64,000 nucleotides of DNA from JAAFHI01 sp039793685. GTDB taxonomy: Bacteria > Acidobacteriota > Blastocatellia > Chloracidobacteriales > Chloracidobacteriaceae. The notes under the pieces were generated by a model. That model saw only the letters and a program-made list of their open reading frames with translations. It searched no databases and was not told where the DNA came from. Location of the stretch: NCBI GenBank assembly GCA_039793685.1, contig JBDRAL010000051.1, positions 1 to 64,000 on the forward strand, written 5' to 3'. Position 1 is the stretch's first letter. Each line of letters starts with the position of its first letter. Of the stretch, positions 7,582 to 16,147 are shown in pieces. Made by a program: the position numbers and the translations under genes.

Positions 7582-8592
7582 TTATCGAAAATATCCGTAG
7601 GCCACCGACAGCGCCGTTAACTCAGTGACGGTCAACAGGTTACTGATGACAAGGAACTTGAGGAATCCTGGGTGCGCGCCGGTCTGGCTCTGGCTGACGA
7701 GGGCGCGTCCGGCGGAATTTTTGCCGATTTTGTCCAGAACCTGAGAGTTTTCGGGGTTGCGGTACAACACGACCTGCTGCCAGACCTGCGGCAGAAACAG
7801 CACCGCCCCGAGGATACCGATGATGTTCTGGTGGAGATAAAAACAAAGCCCGACAAAGATGATCTGGGCCAGATTGATTTCGAAGAACGCGATCACCATC
7901 GCGCCGCGCACGCCGTACATCACGGGAAGCGTCTTCAATCCGTTCTGCCGGTCGCCCTCGATGGCCTTGAAATCGTTCATTGCGATCAGGCCCATCGCCA
8001 CGAGACCATTGATAACCCCAAGTATCAGATGGACATAGGAGATTTCGCCGGGTTTCAGAAAGAGTTCGGCGGAGAAAAGCCACGGAACGATGCAGTAGCC
8101 GATGCCGACCGAAGTCGTGCCGAGCCAGCCGTTTTCCTTGAAGCGGAATCCCGGCGCGCTGTAGACGTAGGCCAGAAAGAGGCCGCCCAGACCGAGCGCA
8201 ATCGAAAACGGACTTTTCGTCAGCAGGTAGAGTGCGGCGGTGTTTCCGACGGCGAGCAGCGCGGTAATGATGAAGTTGGCACGGGCGGCGGTGAGGGAAA
8301 TGCGGCCGGAGGGAATCGGGCGGTCCGGATCGTTGATGGCGTCAAGGTGACGGTCGAAGTAATCGTTGATGGACTGGCTGAAACCGGTTAGGAGCGGCCC
8401 GATCAGGCCGCAGGCAAGGACGAACTTGAGGAAATTCACGGGCGTCACGTCGGCCAGCCTGACGCCCGCCGCGAGGACGCCGCAGCAGAACGCCTGCCAC
8501 GGCCCAAGCCAGGTAACCGGGTCGAGCAGTTGGATGTGGGTGACGAGTTGCTGCGCGAAGGTGACGCGCCGAACGGTCTGGGTCGTTGACAT
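7582..8592 (-). CDS. bchG: (Bacterio)chlorophyll synthase, UbiA family
   Basis: A polytopic inner-membrane prenyltransferase that attaches a phytyl, geranylgeranyl or farnesyl tail to (bacterio)chlorophyllide. The first Asp-rich motif, NDYFDRHLDAINDPDRPIPSG, has the INDPDRPIPSG signature that separates chlorophyll synthases from other UbiA proteins. The second is NDFKAIEGDRQNGLKTLP. About 336 residues with ~8-9 hydrophobic segments. The ATG at 8592 has GGAG about 8 bases upstream and is preferred to a GTG 14 codons earlier. Whether it is BchG or the BChl c synthase BchK cannot be settled here. It is divergent from crtB. Confidence 0.9.
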   Translation of the reverse strand: MSTTQTVRRVTFAQQLVTHIQLLDPVTWLGPWQAFCCGVLAAGVRLADVTPVNFLKFVLACGLIGPLLTGFSQSINDYFDRHLDAINDPDRPIPSGRISLTAARANFIITALLAVGNTAALYLLTKSPFSIALGLGGLFLAYVYSAPGFRFKENGWLGTTSVGIGYCIVPWLFSAELFLKPGEISYVHLILGVINGLVAMGLIAMNDFKAIEGDRQNGLKTLPVMYGVRGAMVIAFFEINLAQIIFVGLCFYLHQNIIGILGAVLFLPQVWQQVVLYRNPENSQVLDKIGKNSAGRALVSQSQTGAHPGFLKFLVISNLLTVTELTALSVAYGYFR

Positions 8593-8693
8593 TCGGGACT
8601 CCGGAAGGCAGGTTGACAGCCCAAGGTCTCTCATCCATATTCGTGCAAATCCTTGCCCAAGTACACCATGAAGTTCGAAGGAAATTCCGCCCC
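8593..8693. promoter_or_regulatory. Divergent bchG-crtB control region
   Basis: About 100 bases separate the start codons of chlorophyll synthase (leftward) and phytoene synthase (rightward), so promoters for pigment and carotenoid synthesis must lie here or inside the 5' ends. No clear -35/-10 pair or operator stands out by eye. Confidence 0.45.
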
Positions 8694-9650
8694 GTGACGA
8701 ACGCGCCCTCGCTCAGCCTTACTTCGACGGGCGTTTTCGGCACGACGCCGCTGGTCCGGACGCCCGCACCCGACGACATTGCACCGGCATATGAATATTG
8801 CCGGGCGGTCACCCGGACACACGCCAAAAGCTTTTATTTCTGCGCTCAGACCCTGCCGACCCGGAAGCGGCTGCCGATTTACGCGATTTACGCGCTCTGT
8901 CGGCACATCGACGATCTGGTGGACACGACGCGCAACGCCGACCGCGCCGAATTGACGGCCAAGGTCGAGGAATGGGCCGGGGCGCTGCGGAAGGTTTATG
9001 ACGGCGGGGAATTTCCATCCCATCCGATTCTGGTGGCGTGGTCCGATTCGCTGAAATCCTTTCCGATCAAATATGAGAACGCCGTCGAACTGATGCGCGG
9101 CTGCCTGATGGACCTCGACCAGAAGGACGTCCGGTTTCAAACCTTCGACGAGCTTTATCTGTATGCCTACCGCGTGGCCTCGCTGGTCGGCCTTATGTCG
9201 TCGGAGATTTTCGGCTACACGGATGAAAGCGCGCTTCAGTACGCCGAGGCGCTCGGCATCGCCTTTCAACTCACGAACATCCTGCGCGACGTCGGCGAGG
9301 ACGCCCGCCGCAACCGGATCTATCTTCCGACCGACGAACTGGCCCGCTTCGGTGCCACGGAAGACGATGTCATGCGCGGTACGGTCACACCGAATTTCGT
9401 CGAACTGATGAAGTTTCAGATTCGCCGCGCCCGCGATTACTACCGCGAGGCCGACAAGGGGATTCCAATGCTGTCGCCCGACAGCCGCTTCACGGTGTTT
9501 TTAAGCAGCCGGATTTATGGCGGAATCCTCGAAGACATCGAGCGGCACGACTTCGACGTGTTTTCACGCCGGGCGCATGTCTCGACGATTCGGAAGGTGG
9601 TCAACGTTCCGAAGCTCTGGGCGCAGTCAAAAATGAAGTTCGGCCTATAA
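8694..9650 (+). CDS. crtB: Phytoene synthase
   Basis: Condenses two geranylgeranyl diphosphates into phytoene, the first committed carotenoid step. The two Mg-binding Asp motifs are clear: HIDDLVDTTR and NILRDVGEDARRNRIYLP. FYFCAQTLPTRKR and YAIYALCRHID are also family signatures. The GTG at 8694 gives ~318 residues with GAAGGAAA upstream. A TTG at 8586 would overlap the divergent bchG start and is unlikely. The pairing with chlorophyll synthase suggests coordinated synthesis of photosynthetic pigments. Confidence 0.95.
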   Translation: MTNAPSLSLTSTGVFGTTPLVRTPAPDDIAPAYEYCRAVTRTHAKSFYFCAQTLPTRKRLPIYAIYALCRHIDDLVDTTRNADRAELTAKVEEWAGALRKVYDGGEFPSHPILVAWSDSLKSFPIKYENAVELMRGCLMDLDQKDVRFQTFDELYLYAYRVASLVGLMSSEIFGYTDESALQYAEALGIAFQLTNILRDVGEDARRNRIYLPTDELARFGATEDDVMRGTVTPNFVELMKFQIRRARDYYREADKGIPMLSPDSRFTVFLSSRIYGGILEDIERHDFDVFSRRAHVSTIRKVVNVPKLWAQSKMKFGL

Positions 9651-9730
9651 ATGAACGCCGCGGCGGACGACCGACGTTCGGAAACGCGATATTTAAGTAC
9701 ATAACGCTAATTATCCGACGCAAAGGAAAT

Positions 9731-10267
9731 ATGGAAACTTACCTTCGTTCCTTGATGTCGAGTTCTCTGCCTTTGCCGATACCCGCGGTGATCGGAATCT
9801 GGCTCGCTCTGTATGTGCTTTCTCTTTTTTTGAACGCCGGGTACCACAAGCGTCTCCGCCAGATTCTGCCTGCCCATCATTCCTTGACACAGGACACTCA
9901 CAGCCCATGGCGCCTGGAGTCGCTTGCCCGTTTTTTTGCTTTTGGACTACTGGTGGGCGTGGGGGCATTTGTCGATGAAAAAGTTTTTGTTTTCATGGCT
10001 GGCGGCCAACTGATCTACATCCTGATTTTCGTCGGCTTCAATTACCTCGGCCTTCGGACTCTGAAAAATCCTCTGACCTTGAAAGCCATTCACGGGGACA
10101 CCTTGCCAACGGACAACGATATGAAAATCCGGCAGGAGGCCGACCGTGAGTTCAATTTTTTCCTGGCCCTACTTTTTTTGATGGTGGGCCTCCTGACTGC
10201 CCACCTTGCACCGTTGGGCGCGGCGTTTTTTCTCCTGATTGGCGAAGCCAGTCGAACCAGGCCGTAA
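9731..10267 (+). CDS. Hypothetical membrane protein
   Basis: 178 residues with AAAGGA just upstream of the ATG. Hydrophobic stretches at residues ~17-36, ~62-80, ~85-105 and ~142-170 suggest four membrane segments. The loop after the third segment carries charged residues and a NDMKIRQEADRE helix. No family is recognised. It follows crtB at a distance of 80 bases and could belong to the same transcript. Confidence 0.65.
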   Translation: METYLRSLMSSSLPLPIPAVIGIWLALYVLSLFLNAGYHKRLRQILPAHHSLTQDTHSPWRLESLARFFAFGLLVGVGAFVDEKVFVFMAGGQLIYILIFVGFNYLGLRTLKNPLTLKAIHGDTLPTDNDMKIRQEADREFNFFLALLFLMVGLLTAHLAPLGAAFFLLIGEASRTRP

Positions 10268-10329
10268 CGAAAAACGGACGGAACTCCCCCATTCGCGGTT
10301 CAATGAACGGTAAGGCCCTTTTTTCAGGG

Positions 10330-10701
10330 TTACGTCTGTTCAATTCGTCCTCGAATCCATTCCGCCAGTTCCGGCTCGGTCATTGAATTTTCCGAAAGCT
10401 GTAGAAAAATCAGATACTTCCCGCCTTGGTCGGCCTTTAGATCGAAACCGTTCAACAGCAGAAACGTCCGGGTCACGACGAGTGACACCCGCTTGTTTCC
10501 GTCAATGAATGGATGATTCCGTGTGATGCCGAAGGCGTAAGCCGCCGCCAGCGCGGCCACGTCCGGGGGCGTTTCAGCGTAGGCGAGCACATTCTCGGGA
10601 CGCGCCAGCGCCGATTCCAGCAAACCTTCATCCCGAATCCCCGGCTGCCCGCCGTGTTCGGCAATCTGTCGCTGGTGGATGGCTGAAGAAATAAAACAAG
10701 C
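10330..10701 (-). pseudogene. 5'-truncated Doc (death-on-curing) toxin gene
   Basis: The open frame encodes AIHQRQIAEHGGQPGIRDEGLLESALARPENV-type Doc sequence (split here only for reference) followed by the Fic/Doc core HPFIDGNKRVS and a normal C-terminus. The frame is closed by TGA at 10702-10704 only ~4 codons before the conserved AIH, so the usual first ~12 residues are missing and no ATG or GTG lies in a useful place; only a TTG inside the fold is available. No Phd antitoxin gene is adjacent. Doc proteins phosphorylate EF-Tu in known cases. This is most likely a decayed remnant, unless a non-standard start is used. Confidence 0.65.
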
Positions 10702-10873
10702 TCACAAAATGCCTCAAATTTCCCCGACTCAGGAACTGAATCCGAAAAGGCGCTTTTTCAGCGATTGCAATGTTTTAGGCCCTGTGTAAGATTCGCGCCG
10801 CACGAACGCTCACCCGAACAACCCATCAGTAAAAAAGCAAGACTCCACTCCCTCACCCGGTAGGTAGACGTCC

Positions 10874-11683
10874 ATGACCAATCACGTCCTTGGAATCGAC
10901 ATCGGCGGCACGGGCATCAAAGGCGCGCCCGTCGATCTCACGACCGGCACGCTGCTGGCCGAACGCTTTCGCATCCCGACGCCGCAACCCGCGACCCCCG
11001 AAGCCATGGCCGCGACGGCGCATGAAATCGTCAAGCATTTCGACTGGAAGGGCGACATCGGGATCGGCTTCCCCTCCGTCGTCAAGAACGGCGTCGTCCG
11101 GACCGCCGGCAACATCGACAAGTCGTGGATCGGCTGCGACGGCAAGGCCCTTTTCGAGAAGGAATTCGGCCTGCCGGTCACGATGGTCAACGACGCCGAC
11201 GCCGCCGGGTACGCCGAAATGGCCTTCGGCGCGGGCAAGGACGTTGGCGGCTCGGTCCTCATCGTCACGCTTGGCACGGGCATCGGCACGGCGATGTTCC
11301 TCAACGGCAAGCTGTTTCCGAACACCGAACTCGGCCACATGATCATTCGCGAAAAGGACGCGGAACTGCGCGCTTCCGCCAGCGCCCGCGAACGCAACGA
11401 ATGGTCGTGGAAGAAGTGGGGCGCGAACGTTTCGGAATATCTTTCCGAACTTCACCGATTACTCTGGTGTGACCTGTTCATCATCGGCGGCGGCGCGAGC
11501 AACAAGTGGGAGAAAATGGCCCCCCACGTCAACTGCCCCGCCGAGGTCGTACCGGCCAAACTTGCCAATCTCGCCGGCATCGTCGGAGCGGCCATGGCTG
11601 CCCGCGCGGATGACTCGGCGCCATCCAAACCCAAGCCGGCGGGCCGGAATACACCACGGAAAGCGGCCGCGCGGCGAAAATGA
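10874..11683 (+). CDS. ppgK: Polyphosphate glucokinase (ROK family)
   Basis: Phosphorylates glucose with polyphosphate (often also ATP). The N-terminal LGIDIGGTGIKGAPVDLTTG, NDADAAGYAEMAFGAGKD, TLGTGIGTAMFLNGKL and TELGHMI blocks match PpgK. Residues 1-~250 cover the family; a basic Pro/Lys-rich tail (~20 residues, ending AARRK) is extra. The ATG at 10874 has GGTAGG upstream. It is the first of four consecutive sugar-phosphate genes and is separated from an ATP-type glucokinase by a heptamer-repeat element, so two glucokinases with different phosphoryl donors sit side by side. Confidence 0.92.
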   Translation: MTNHVLGIDIGGTGIKGAPVDLTTGTLLAERFRIPTPQPATPEAMAATAHEIVKHFDWKGDIGIGFPSVVKNGVVRTAGNIDKSWIGCDGKALFEKEFGLPVTMVNDADAAGYAEMAFGAGKDVGGSVLIVTLGTGIGTAMFLNGKLFPNTELGHMIIREKDAELRASASARERNEWSWKKWGANVSEYLSELHRLLWCDLFIIGGGASNKWEKMAPHVNCPAEVVPAKLANLAGIVGAAMAARADDSAPSKPKPAGRNTPRKAAARRK

Positions 11684-11690
11684 AGCGGAC

Positions 11691-11779
11691 AGCAGTTAGT
11701 AATTAGCAGTTAGCAGTCAGTGGCTTTAACTTTTTCCACGGCTGAAGGCTAAACTACTAACTGCTGACCACTAACGGCT
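11691..11779. repeat. Paired AGCAGTT heptamer arms (family B)
   Basis: Left arm 11691-11724 is AGCAGTT, AGTAATT, AGCAGTT, AGCAGTC, AGTGGC. Right arm 11752-11779 is AACTACT, AACTGCT, GACCACT, AACGGCT, the inverted form. The element starts 7 bases after the ppgK stop and ends 4 T bases before the glucokinase ATG, leaving no recognisable Shine-Dalgarno for that gene. Confidence 0.85.
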
Positions 11780-11783
11780 TTTT

Positions 11784-12764
11784 ATGAGTGAACTGATTCT
11801 CGCGGGTGACATCGGCGGCACCAAGTCGCACCTCGGTCTGTTTCATCGTGATTCGACCGACATTGTCGAAATGAAAACCTTTTCAAGCGGATCGTTTTCG
11901 AATTTTCCGGAAATGATCCGCGATTTTCTTGCCGGACGCGAAATGACCTTTTCCGCCATGTGCTTCGGCGCGGCGGGACCGGTCATCAACGGCGTCTGTA
12001 AAATCACCAATCTCGACTGGGCGGTGGATTCGCGGCAGGTCGGGGCCGCGTTCAAATGCCCCAAGTCATTCGTCATCAACGACCTGGAAGCGAACGGCAA
12101 CGGGATTGCGGTTCTTCCGGAAAGCTCATTCCACCGTCTTCAGATGCGCGACAATCCGCTTATCGGAAACGGCGCACTGGTCTCCGCCGGCACCGGCCTC
12201 GGCGAATGCATGATGTTCTGGGACGGAACGCGGCACATCCCGGTCCCGTCCGAGGGCGGCCACAACAGCTTTTCCCCCTGCAACGAGGAAGAAGTCGAAT
12301 TGCTCCGGTTTCTCTGGGGCAAGTACGACCACGTCAGTTGGGAGCGAGTGGTCTCCGGAAGTTTCGGATTCGAAAACCTTTACTGCTTCCTGCGCGACAC
12401 GGGCCGCGAGACGGGTTCGCCCGAACTCGAAGCGATGGCGGCGGAAAACGGCTACGGCGCGGCGATTTCCCATTTCGCCGACGCGGACCTGCCGATTGCC
12501 GTCCGGGCGATGCGGCTGTTCGTTTCGCTGTACGGTTCGGAAGCCGGAAACCTTGCCCTCAAGTCGATGGCGACGGTCGGACTGTTTATCGGCGGCGGTA
12601 TCGCCCCGAAAATTCTCAAGTGGATGCAGAACGGCGATTTTCTCAAGGCATTTTCGGCCAAGGGGCGCTTCCAGCGGTTTCTTGAAGGCGTTCCGGTCTC
12701 GATCATCCTCGAAGAACGCACGGCTCTGCTCGGCGCGGCGCGGTATGCCATGCTGCATTCCTGA
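11784..12764 (+). CDS. glk: Glucokinase (Glk type)
   Basis: ATP-dependent glucose phosphorylation feeding glycolysis or the pentose phosphate pathway. LAGDIGGTKSHLGLF is the phosphate-1 site, LEANGNGIAVL and SAGTGLGECMMFWDG follow, and PSEGGHNSFSPCNEEEVELL is diagnostic for the Glk (PF02685) branch rather than ROK. Its 326 residues are the usual length. The ATG is placed directly after a heptamer arm plus TTTT; no Shine-Dalgarno is visible, which is odd for a housekeeping gene. Confidence 0.93.
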   Translation: MSELILAGDIGGTKSHLGLFHRDSTDIVEMKTFSSGSFSNFPEMIRDFLAGREMTFSAMCFGAAGPVINGVCKITNLDWAVDSRQVGAAFKCPKSFVINDLEANGNGIAVLPESSFHRLQMRDNPLIGNGALVSAGTGLGECMMFWDGTRHIPVPSEGGHNSFSPCNEEEVELLRFLWGKYDHVSWERVVSGSFGFENLYCFLRDTGRETGSPELEAMAAENGYGAAISHFADADLPIAVRAMRLFVSLYGSEAGNLALKSMATVGLFIGGGIAPKILKWMQNGDFLKAFSAKGRFQRFLEGVPVSIILEERTALLGAARYAMLHS

Positions 12765-12825
12765 ACCTGTGGTTTCCCCGCCCCGCCACCTCCAACGCGC
12801 GCCGGGCTGAAAGACGAGGTTCGAT

Positions 12826-13842
12826 ATGAGCCAGATGAGCGAACTGATCAGCGCCAAAAAGACGCTGACCCGCCACATCCTCGAACAACAACAGAAATTT
12901 CCGGGAGCGACCGGCGAACTTTCGACGGTTCTCTCCCAGATTTCCTTCGCGGCGAAGGTCGTCGCCAACGAACTCCGCCGCGCCGCGCTCGGCGACCTGC
13001 TCGGCTACACCGGCGACACCAACGTCCAGGGCGAAAAAGTCAAGAAACTCGACATTTTCGCCCACGAGGTCTTCACCAACGCCCTTGAGTACGGCGAACT
13101 GGTCTGTTCCATCGTTTCCGAGGAATCGGAAGGCATCACCCAGTTGCACCGCGACTGCAAGGGCCGGAAGTACTCGATTCTGATGGACCCGGTGGACGGT
13201 TCGTCCAACACCGACATCAACGGCGTGCTCGGGACGATCTTTTCCATCCATCGCCGTCCGGAAGACCGTGATTTCGACGAGGAAAAGGACCTGCTCCTCC
13301 CCGGAAACAAACAGGTCGCGGCCGGTTATGTGATGTACGGTTCAAGCACCATCCTCGTCTACAGCGCGGGCGAAACGGTGGACGGCTTCACCCTCGAACC
13401 GAACATCGGCGAATTCCTGCTGTCGCACGAAAACATCAAGATGCCGAACCGTCACCACACCTACAGCATCAATTCCGGCAGCTATCATTCGTGGGAACGG
13501 GGCGTTCAAAAATACATCAACCACCTCGCCGTCGAGGACAAGGCGACGAAACGGCCCTACAGCCTGCGCTACGCCGCGTCGATGGTCGCCGATCTGCACC
13601 GCATCCTGCTCGAAGGCGGCATCTTTCTCTATCCGGGAACGAAATCGAAGCCGCAGGGCAAATTGCGCCTGATGTACGAAGCGAACCCAGTGTCGTTCCT
13701 CATCGAGCGCGCGGGCGGAAAGTCCATTGACGGCAAAAACCGCATCATGGACATCGAACCGAACCACATCCATCAGCGCACCCCGCTGATCTTCGGTACA
13801 ACGGCGGATGTGGACGAGTTTTTGTCATTCCAGAATGAATAA
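12826..13842 (+). CDS. fbp: Fructose-1,6-bisphosphatase class I
   Basis: Cytoplasmic Mg-dependent phosphatase of gluconeogenesis or the Calvin cycle. The signature MDPVDGSSNTDINGVLGTIFSI (metal-binding DPxDG), the sugar-binding YAASMVADLHR and LYPGTKSKPQGKLRLMYE are all present. 338 residues, with GAGG before the ATG. The stop TAA at 13840-13842 directly abuts the first heptamer of a family C element. Together with glpX at 117-1154 it gives the organism two unrelated FBPases. Confidence 0.96.
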   Translation: MSQMSELISAKKTLTRHILEQQQKFPGATGELSTVLSQISFAAKVVANELRRAALGDLLGYTGDTNVQGEKVKKLDIFAHEVFTNALEYGELVCSIVSEESEGITQLHRDCKGRKYSILMDPVDGSSNTDINGVLGTIFSIHRRPEDRDFDEEKDLLLPGNKQVAAGYVMYGSSTILVYSAGETVDGFTLEPNIGEFLLSHENIKMPNRHHTYSINSGSYHSWERGVQKYINHLAVEDKATKRPYSLRYAASMVADLHRILLEGGIFLYPGTKSKPQGKLRLMYEANPVSFLIERAGGKSIDGKNRIMDIEPNHIHQRTPLIFGTTADVDEFLSFQNE

Positions 13843-13973
13843 AGTCTGGAGTCGAGAGTCTGGAGTCTGAAGTCCGGAAAGCGAATGCAACCGTTCCCTT
13901 TCGACTTCAGACTCCAGACTTTTTTATGTTCCTCTGACTCCAGACTCTCGACTCCAGACTCCAGACTTTTTTT
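13843..13973. repeat. Paired AGTCTGG heptamer arms (family C)
   Basis: Left arm 13843-13877: AGTCTGG, AGTCGAG, AGTCTGG, AGTCTGA, AGTCCGG. Right part 13903-13970: inverted units (TCAGACT, CCAGACT, then TGACTCC, AGACTCT, CGACTCC, AGACTCC) ending in CCAGACT followed by T7. It occupies the entire gap from the fbp stop to the next ATG. The inverted arms plus T-run would work as an intrinsic terminator; the next gene has no visible Shine-Dalgarno. Confidence 0.88.
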
Positions 13974-15332
13974 ATGATTCTTTCCATCGACGTTGGTTCA
14001 TCCTCCGTTCGGGCGGCGGTGTTTGATTCGGAAGGAAATGAAGTTTCCGGGACGCTTGTCCGGGTGAAGGTTTCACCGAAAACTTCGCCGGACGGCGGGA
14101 TGTGGTACGACGCCGGGGAGCTGGCCGAAATCGTCTTCCGAGTCATTTCAAAGTGCCTGAAAACCGGCCCCGCGCGGGAAATCCCGATTGCGGCGGTCGG
14201 TTTTTCGACGTTCATGCATTCGCTTGTCGGCGTTGACGATGTCGGCACGCCGACCACCCCCCTTTATAGCTGGGGTGACACACGTTCGGGTACTTTAAGT
14301 AAGAAACTGCTTGAGGTTCTTGACCCCTCCGAGCTTCACGCGCGGACCGGGAGTTTTCTCCATTCAAGCTACTGGCCGTTAAAGCTGGTCTGGCTGCGAA
14401 AATCTCAACCGGTGGCTTTCAAGGCAACCCGTAAATGGTTGTCTTTCGGGGACTTTTTGTTTCTGAAACTTTTCGGAAGGACGCGATGCGGACTTTCCGT
14501 CGCCTCATCGACCGGAATGATGAACCGGGCGACGCTCGAATGGGACGAAGTCGTCGCGGGTATGGTTCGGGTTTCGCCCGAACGGCTTCCGGAAATCGCC
14601 GCAAAGGGATTTCATTTTTCAGGCGCGGAACTCGGAACCGGCTTTTTGAAGAAATGGCCGAAACTGGTGAATTCCCTGTTCCTTCCGCCTTTCGGGGATG
14701 GCGCGTGCAGCAATTTCGGCAACGATTGCCGGACGCCGGACCGCATCGCGATGAACGCCGGGACGACGGCGGGCGTCCGGGTCTGTCTTCCGGCGAAAAA
14801 GCGGTTGAAACTGAATCACGAGGACGGACTCTGGGAATACCGGGTGGATCAGGACCGGTTGCTTGTCGGCGGCGCGTTGAGCAACGCGGGCAACTCGCTT
14901 GCGTGGGTTCGAAAGAACTTCAAATTTCCTCCGCCGGACAAACTTCGCCACCTGCTCGAATCCCGCCCGCCGGGGAGTCATCACCTGACGGTACTTCCCT
15001 TTCTTGCTGGCGAACGAAGTCCCGACTGGAATGACGACGCGGTCGGCGTCATCGCCGGATTGCGCCTCGACAACGATCCGGTGGATGTTCTGCACGCCTT
15101 TCTTGAATCCCTGGCGGGACGGCTCGCGGCCATCGCCAAGTCCCTGTACCGGATTCGCGCCGCCGCGCCGGACGCGGAAATCATCGTTTCGGGAGGCGTG
15201 TTTGATGCCTATCCCGTTTTATTGGAAATGTTGAAATCAGCCGCCGGGCGTCCAATCCGGTTGGCTGAAAACGCGGAAGGGTCGCTTCGGGGCGCGGCTC
15301 TGCTCACGCAGGAAGCGATTTCCGCAACCTAA
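13974..15332 (+). CDS. FGGY-family carbohydrate kinase (gluconokinase-like)
   Basis: 452 residues of the actin-fold FGGY kinase family. MILSIDVGSSSVRAAVFD is the N-terminal phosphate loop, AVGFSTFMHSLVGVD and YSWGDTRS resemble the gluconate/xylulose substrate region, and MNAGTTAGVRV is the second ATP motif. IIVSGGVFDAYPVLLEML is the C-terminal adenosine motif. The neighbourhood (glucokinases, FBPase) fits gluconate or pentose phosphorylation; exact sugar unknown. The ATG directly follows the heptamer element. The 3' end overlaps the convergent gene by 4 bases. Confidence 0.82.
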   Translation: MILSIDVGSSSVRAAVFDSEGNEVSGTLVRVKVSPKTSPDGGMWYDAGELAEIVFRVISKCLKTGPAREIPIAAVGFSTFMHSLVGVDDVGTPTTPLYSWGDTRSGTLSKKLLEVLDPSELHARTGSFLHSSYWPLKLVWLRKSQPVAFKATRKWLSFGDFLFLKLFGRTRCGLSVASSTGMMNRATLEWDEVVAGMVRVSPERLPEIAAKGFHFSGAELGTGFLKKWPKLVNSLFLPPFGDGACSNFGNDCRTPDRIAMNAGTTAGVRVCLPAKKRLKLNHEDGLWEYRVDQDRLLVGGALSNAGNSLAWVRKNFKFPPPDKLRHLLESRPPGSHHLTVLPFLAGERSPDWNDDAVGVIAGLRLDNDPVDVLHAFLESLAGRLAAIAKSLYRIRAAAPDAEIIVSGGVFDAYPVLLEMLKSAAGRPIRLAENAEGSLRGAALLTQEAISAT

Positions 15333-16039
15333 TCCTCAACTTCAATCTGCAAAATCCGGTACTCCCCCGCTTCCTTTTGAATGAAAAGGGTGAACGGCCC
15401 CCGTTCAACCAGAAAAACGACACCCACTGGCGGATCGAAAAACCGAATTTCGGGATCGGTCGTTTGCCCGGCGGTTGGCCGGATGAATGGGCGGGCCGTT
15501 TCCCGAACGTCCTGAATGAATCGCGAAACCTGAAGGAGAAAAACTTCGGGATCGGGATTTCCTGTGCCTGAAAATACCCCGGCGTGGGCTTCTTCAAGCG
15601 CGTCGAACCGGCGTTCGAGGTCGGGCGGAATTTCATCCTCATTTTGTTGTTCGATGGTTTCCCCGATGGCCTTGAAGGAAAGCAGTTCGAGTGAAAGCCG
15701 GAATTCCAGGTCCGGCGGCAGTTTGAAGGATTCCGGCGCGTCGAAGTCGGACCTCCAATCGCCCCAGTCCGTTCGAAAGCGCGATTCTCGGGTCAGAAAT
15801 TCCTGGTCGAGTTCGACGAGGTCGAGGGTTTTCCCCCACCGTTCATAAAACCGGTCGGCGAAAGCATTGACCGCCTTGAACTCCCTGGTCGCCTCGGCTT
15901 CGAGCCGATCAAACTCGTCGGCCTTGTTGGGATGAATGAGGCGTCGAGCGGCGCGGTTTTCGTCTGGCGTTTTCGAAGTTTGTGCTTTTCCTTCGACGAA
16001 AAGAAATGTGAAAAGAAGAAGGATAAAGAAAAATTTCAT
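15329..16039 (-). CDS. Secreted hypothetical protein
   Basis: 236 residues beginning with a clear signal peptide (MKFFFILLLFTFLFVEGKAQ) with a likely cleavage after the AQ region. The mature part is acidic and helical in its first two thirds and ends with hydrophobic beta-like stretches (VGVVFLVERGPFTLFI). No family recognised. Upstream GGAAAGGA supports the start at 16039. It converges with the FGGY kinase (TAA and TAG overlap by 3-4 bases) and is divergent from leuS. Confidence 0.65.
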   Translation of the reverse strand: MKFFFILLLFTFLFVEGKAQTSKTPDENRAARRLIHPNKADEFDRLEAEATREFKAVNAFADRFYERWGKTLDLVELDQEFLTRESRFRTDWGDWRSDFDAPESFKLPPDLEFRLSLELLSFKAIGETIEQQNEDEIPPDLERRFDALEEAHAGVFSGTGNPDPEVFLLQVSRFIQDVRETARPFIRPTAGQTTDPEIRFFDPPVGVVFLVERGPFTLFIQKEAGEYRILQIEVED

Positions 16040-16147
16040 TATCGGATTCACGTCCTTTCCCGAAATCGTCAACTTACCGGTCGTCGCTTGCCTGAACAAA
16101 GGGTTGGTGTCTATAAACGCAGGACTCTTTCTTTCGGTGAGAAAAAA

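Noticed and set aside
15932..16147. N-terminal extension of leuS
   Set aside because: The leucyl-tRNA synthetase family starts at MHEKYQPQ (16148); the upstream codons overlap the divergent gene and are not conserved.
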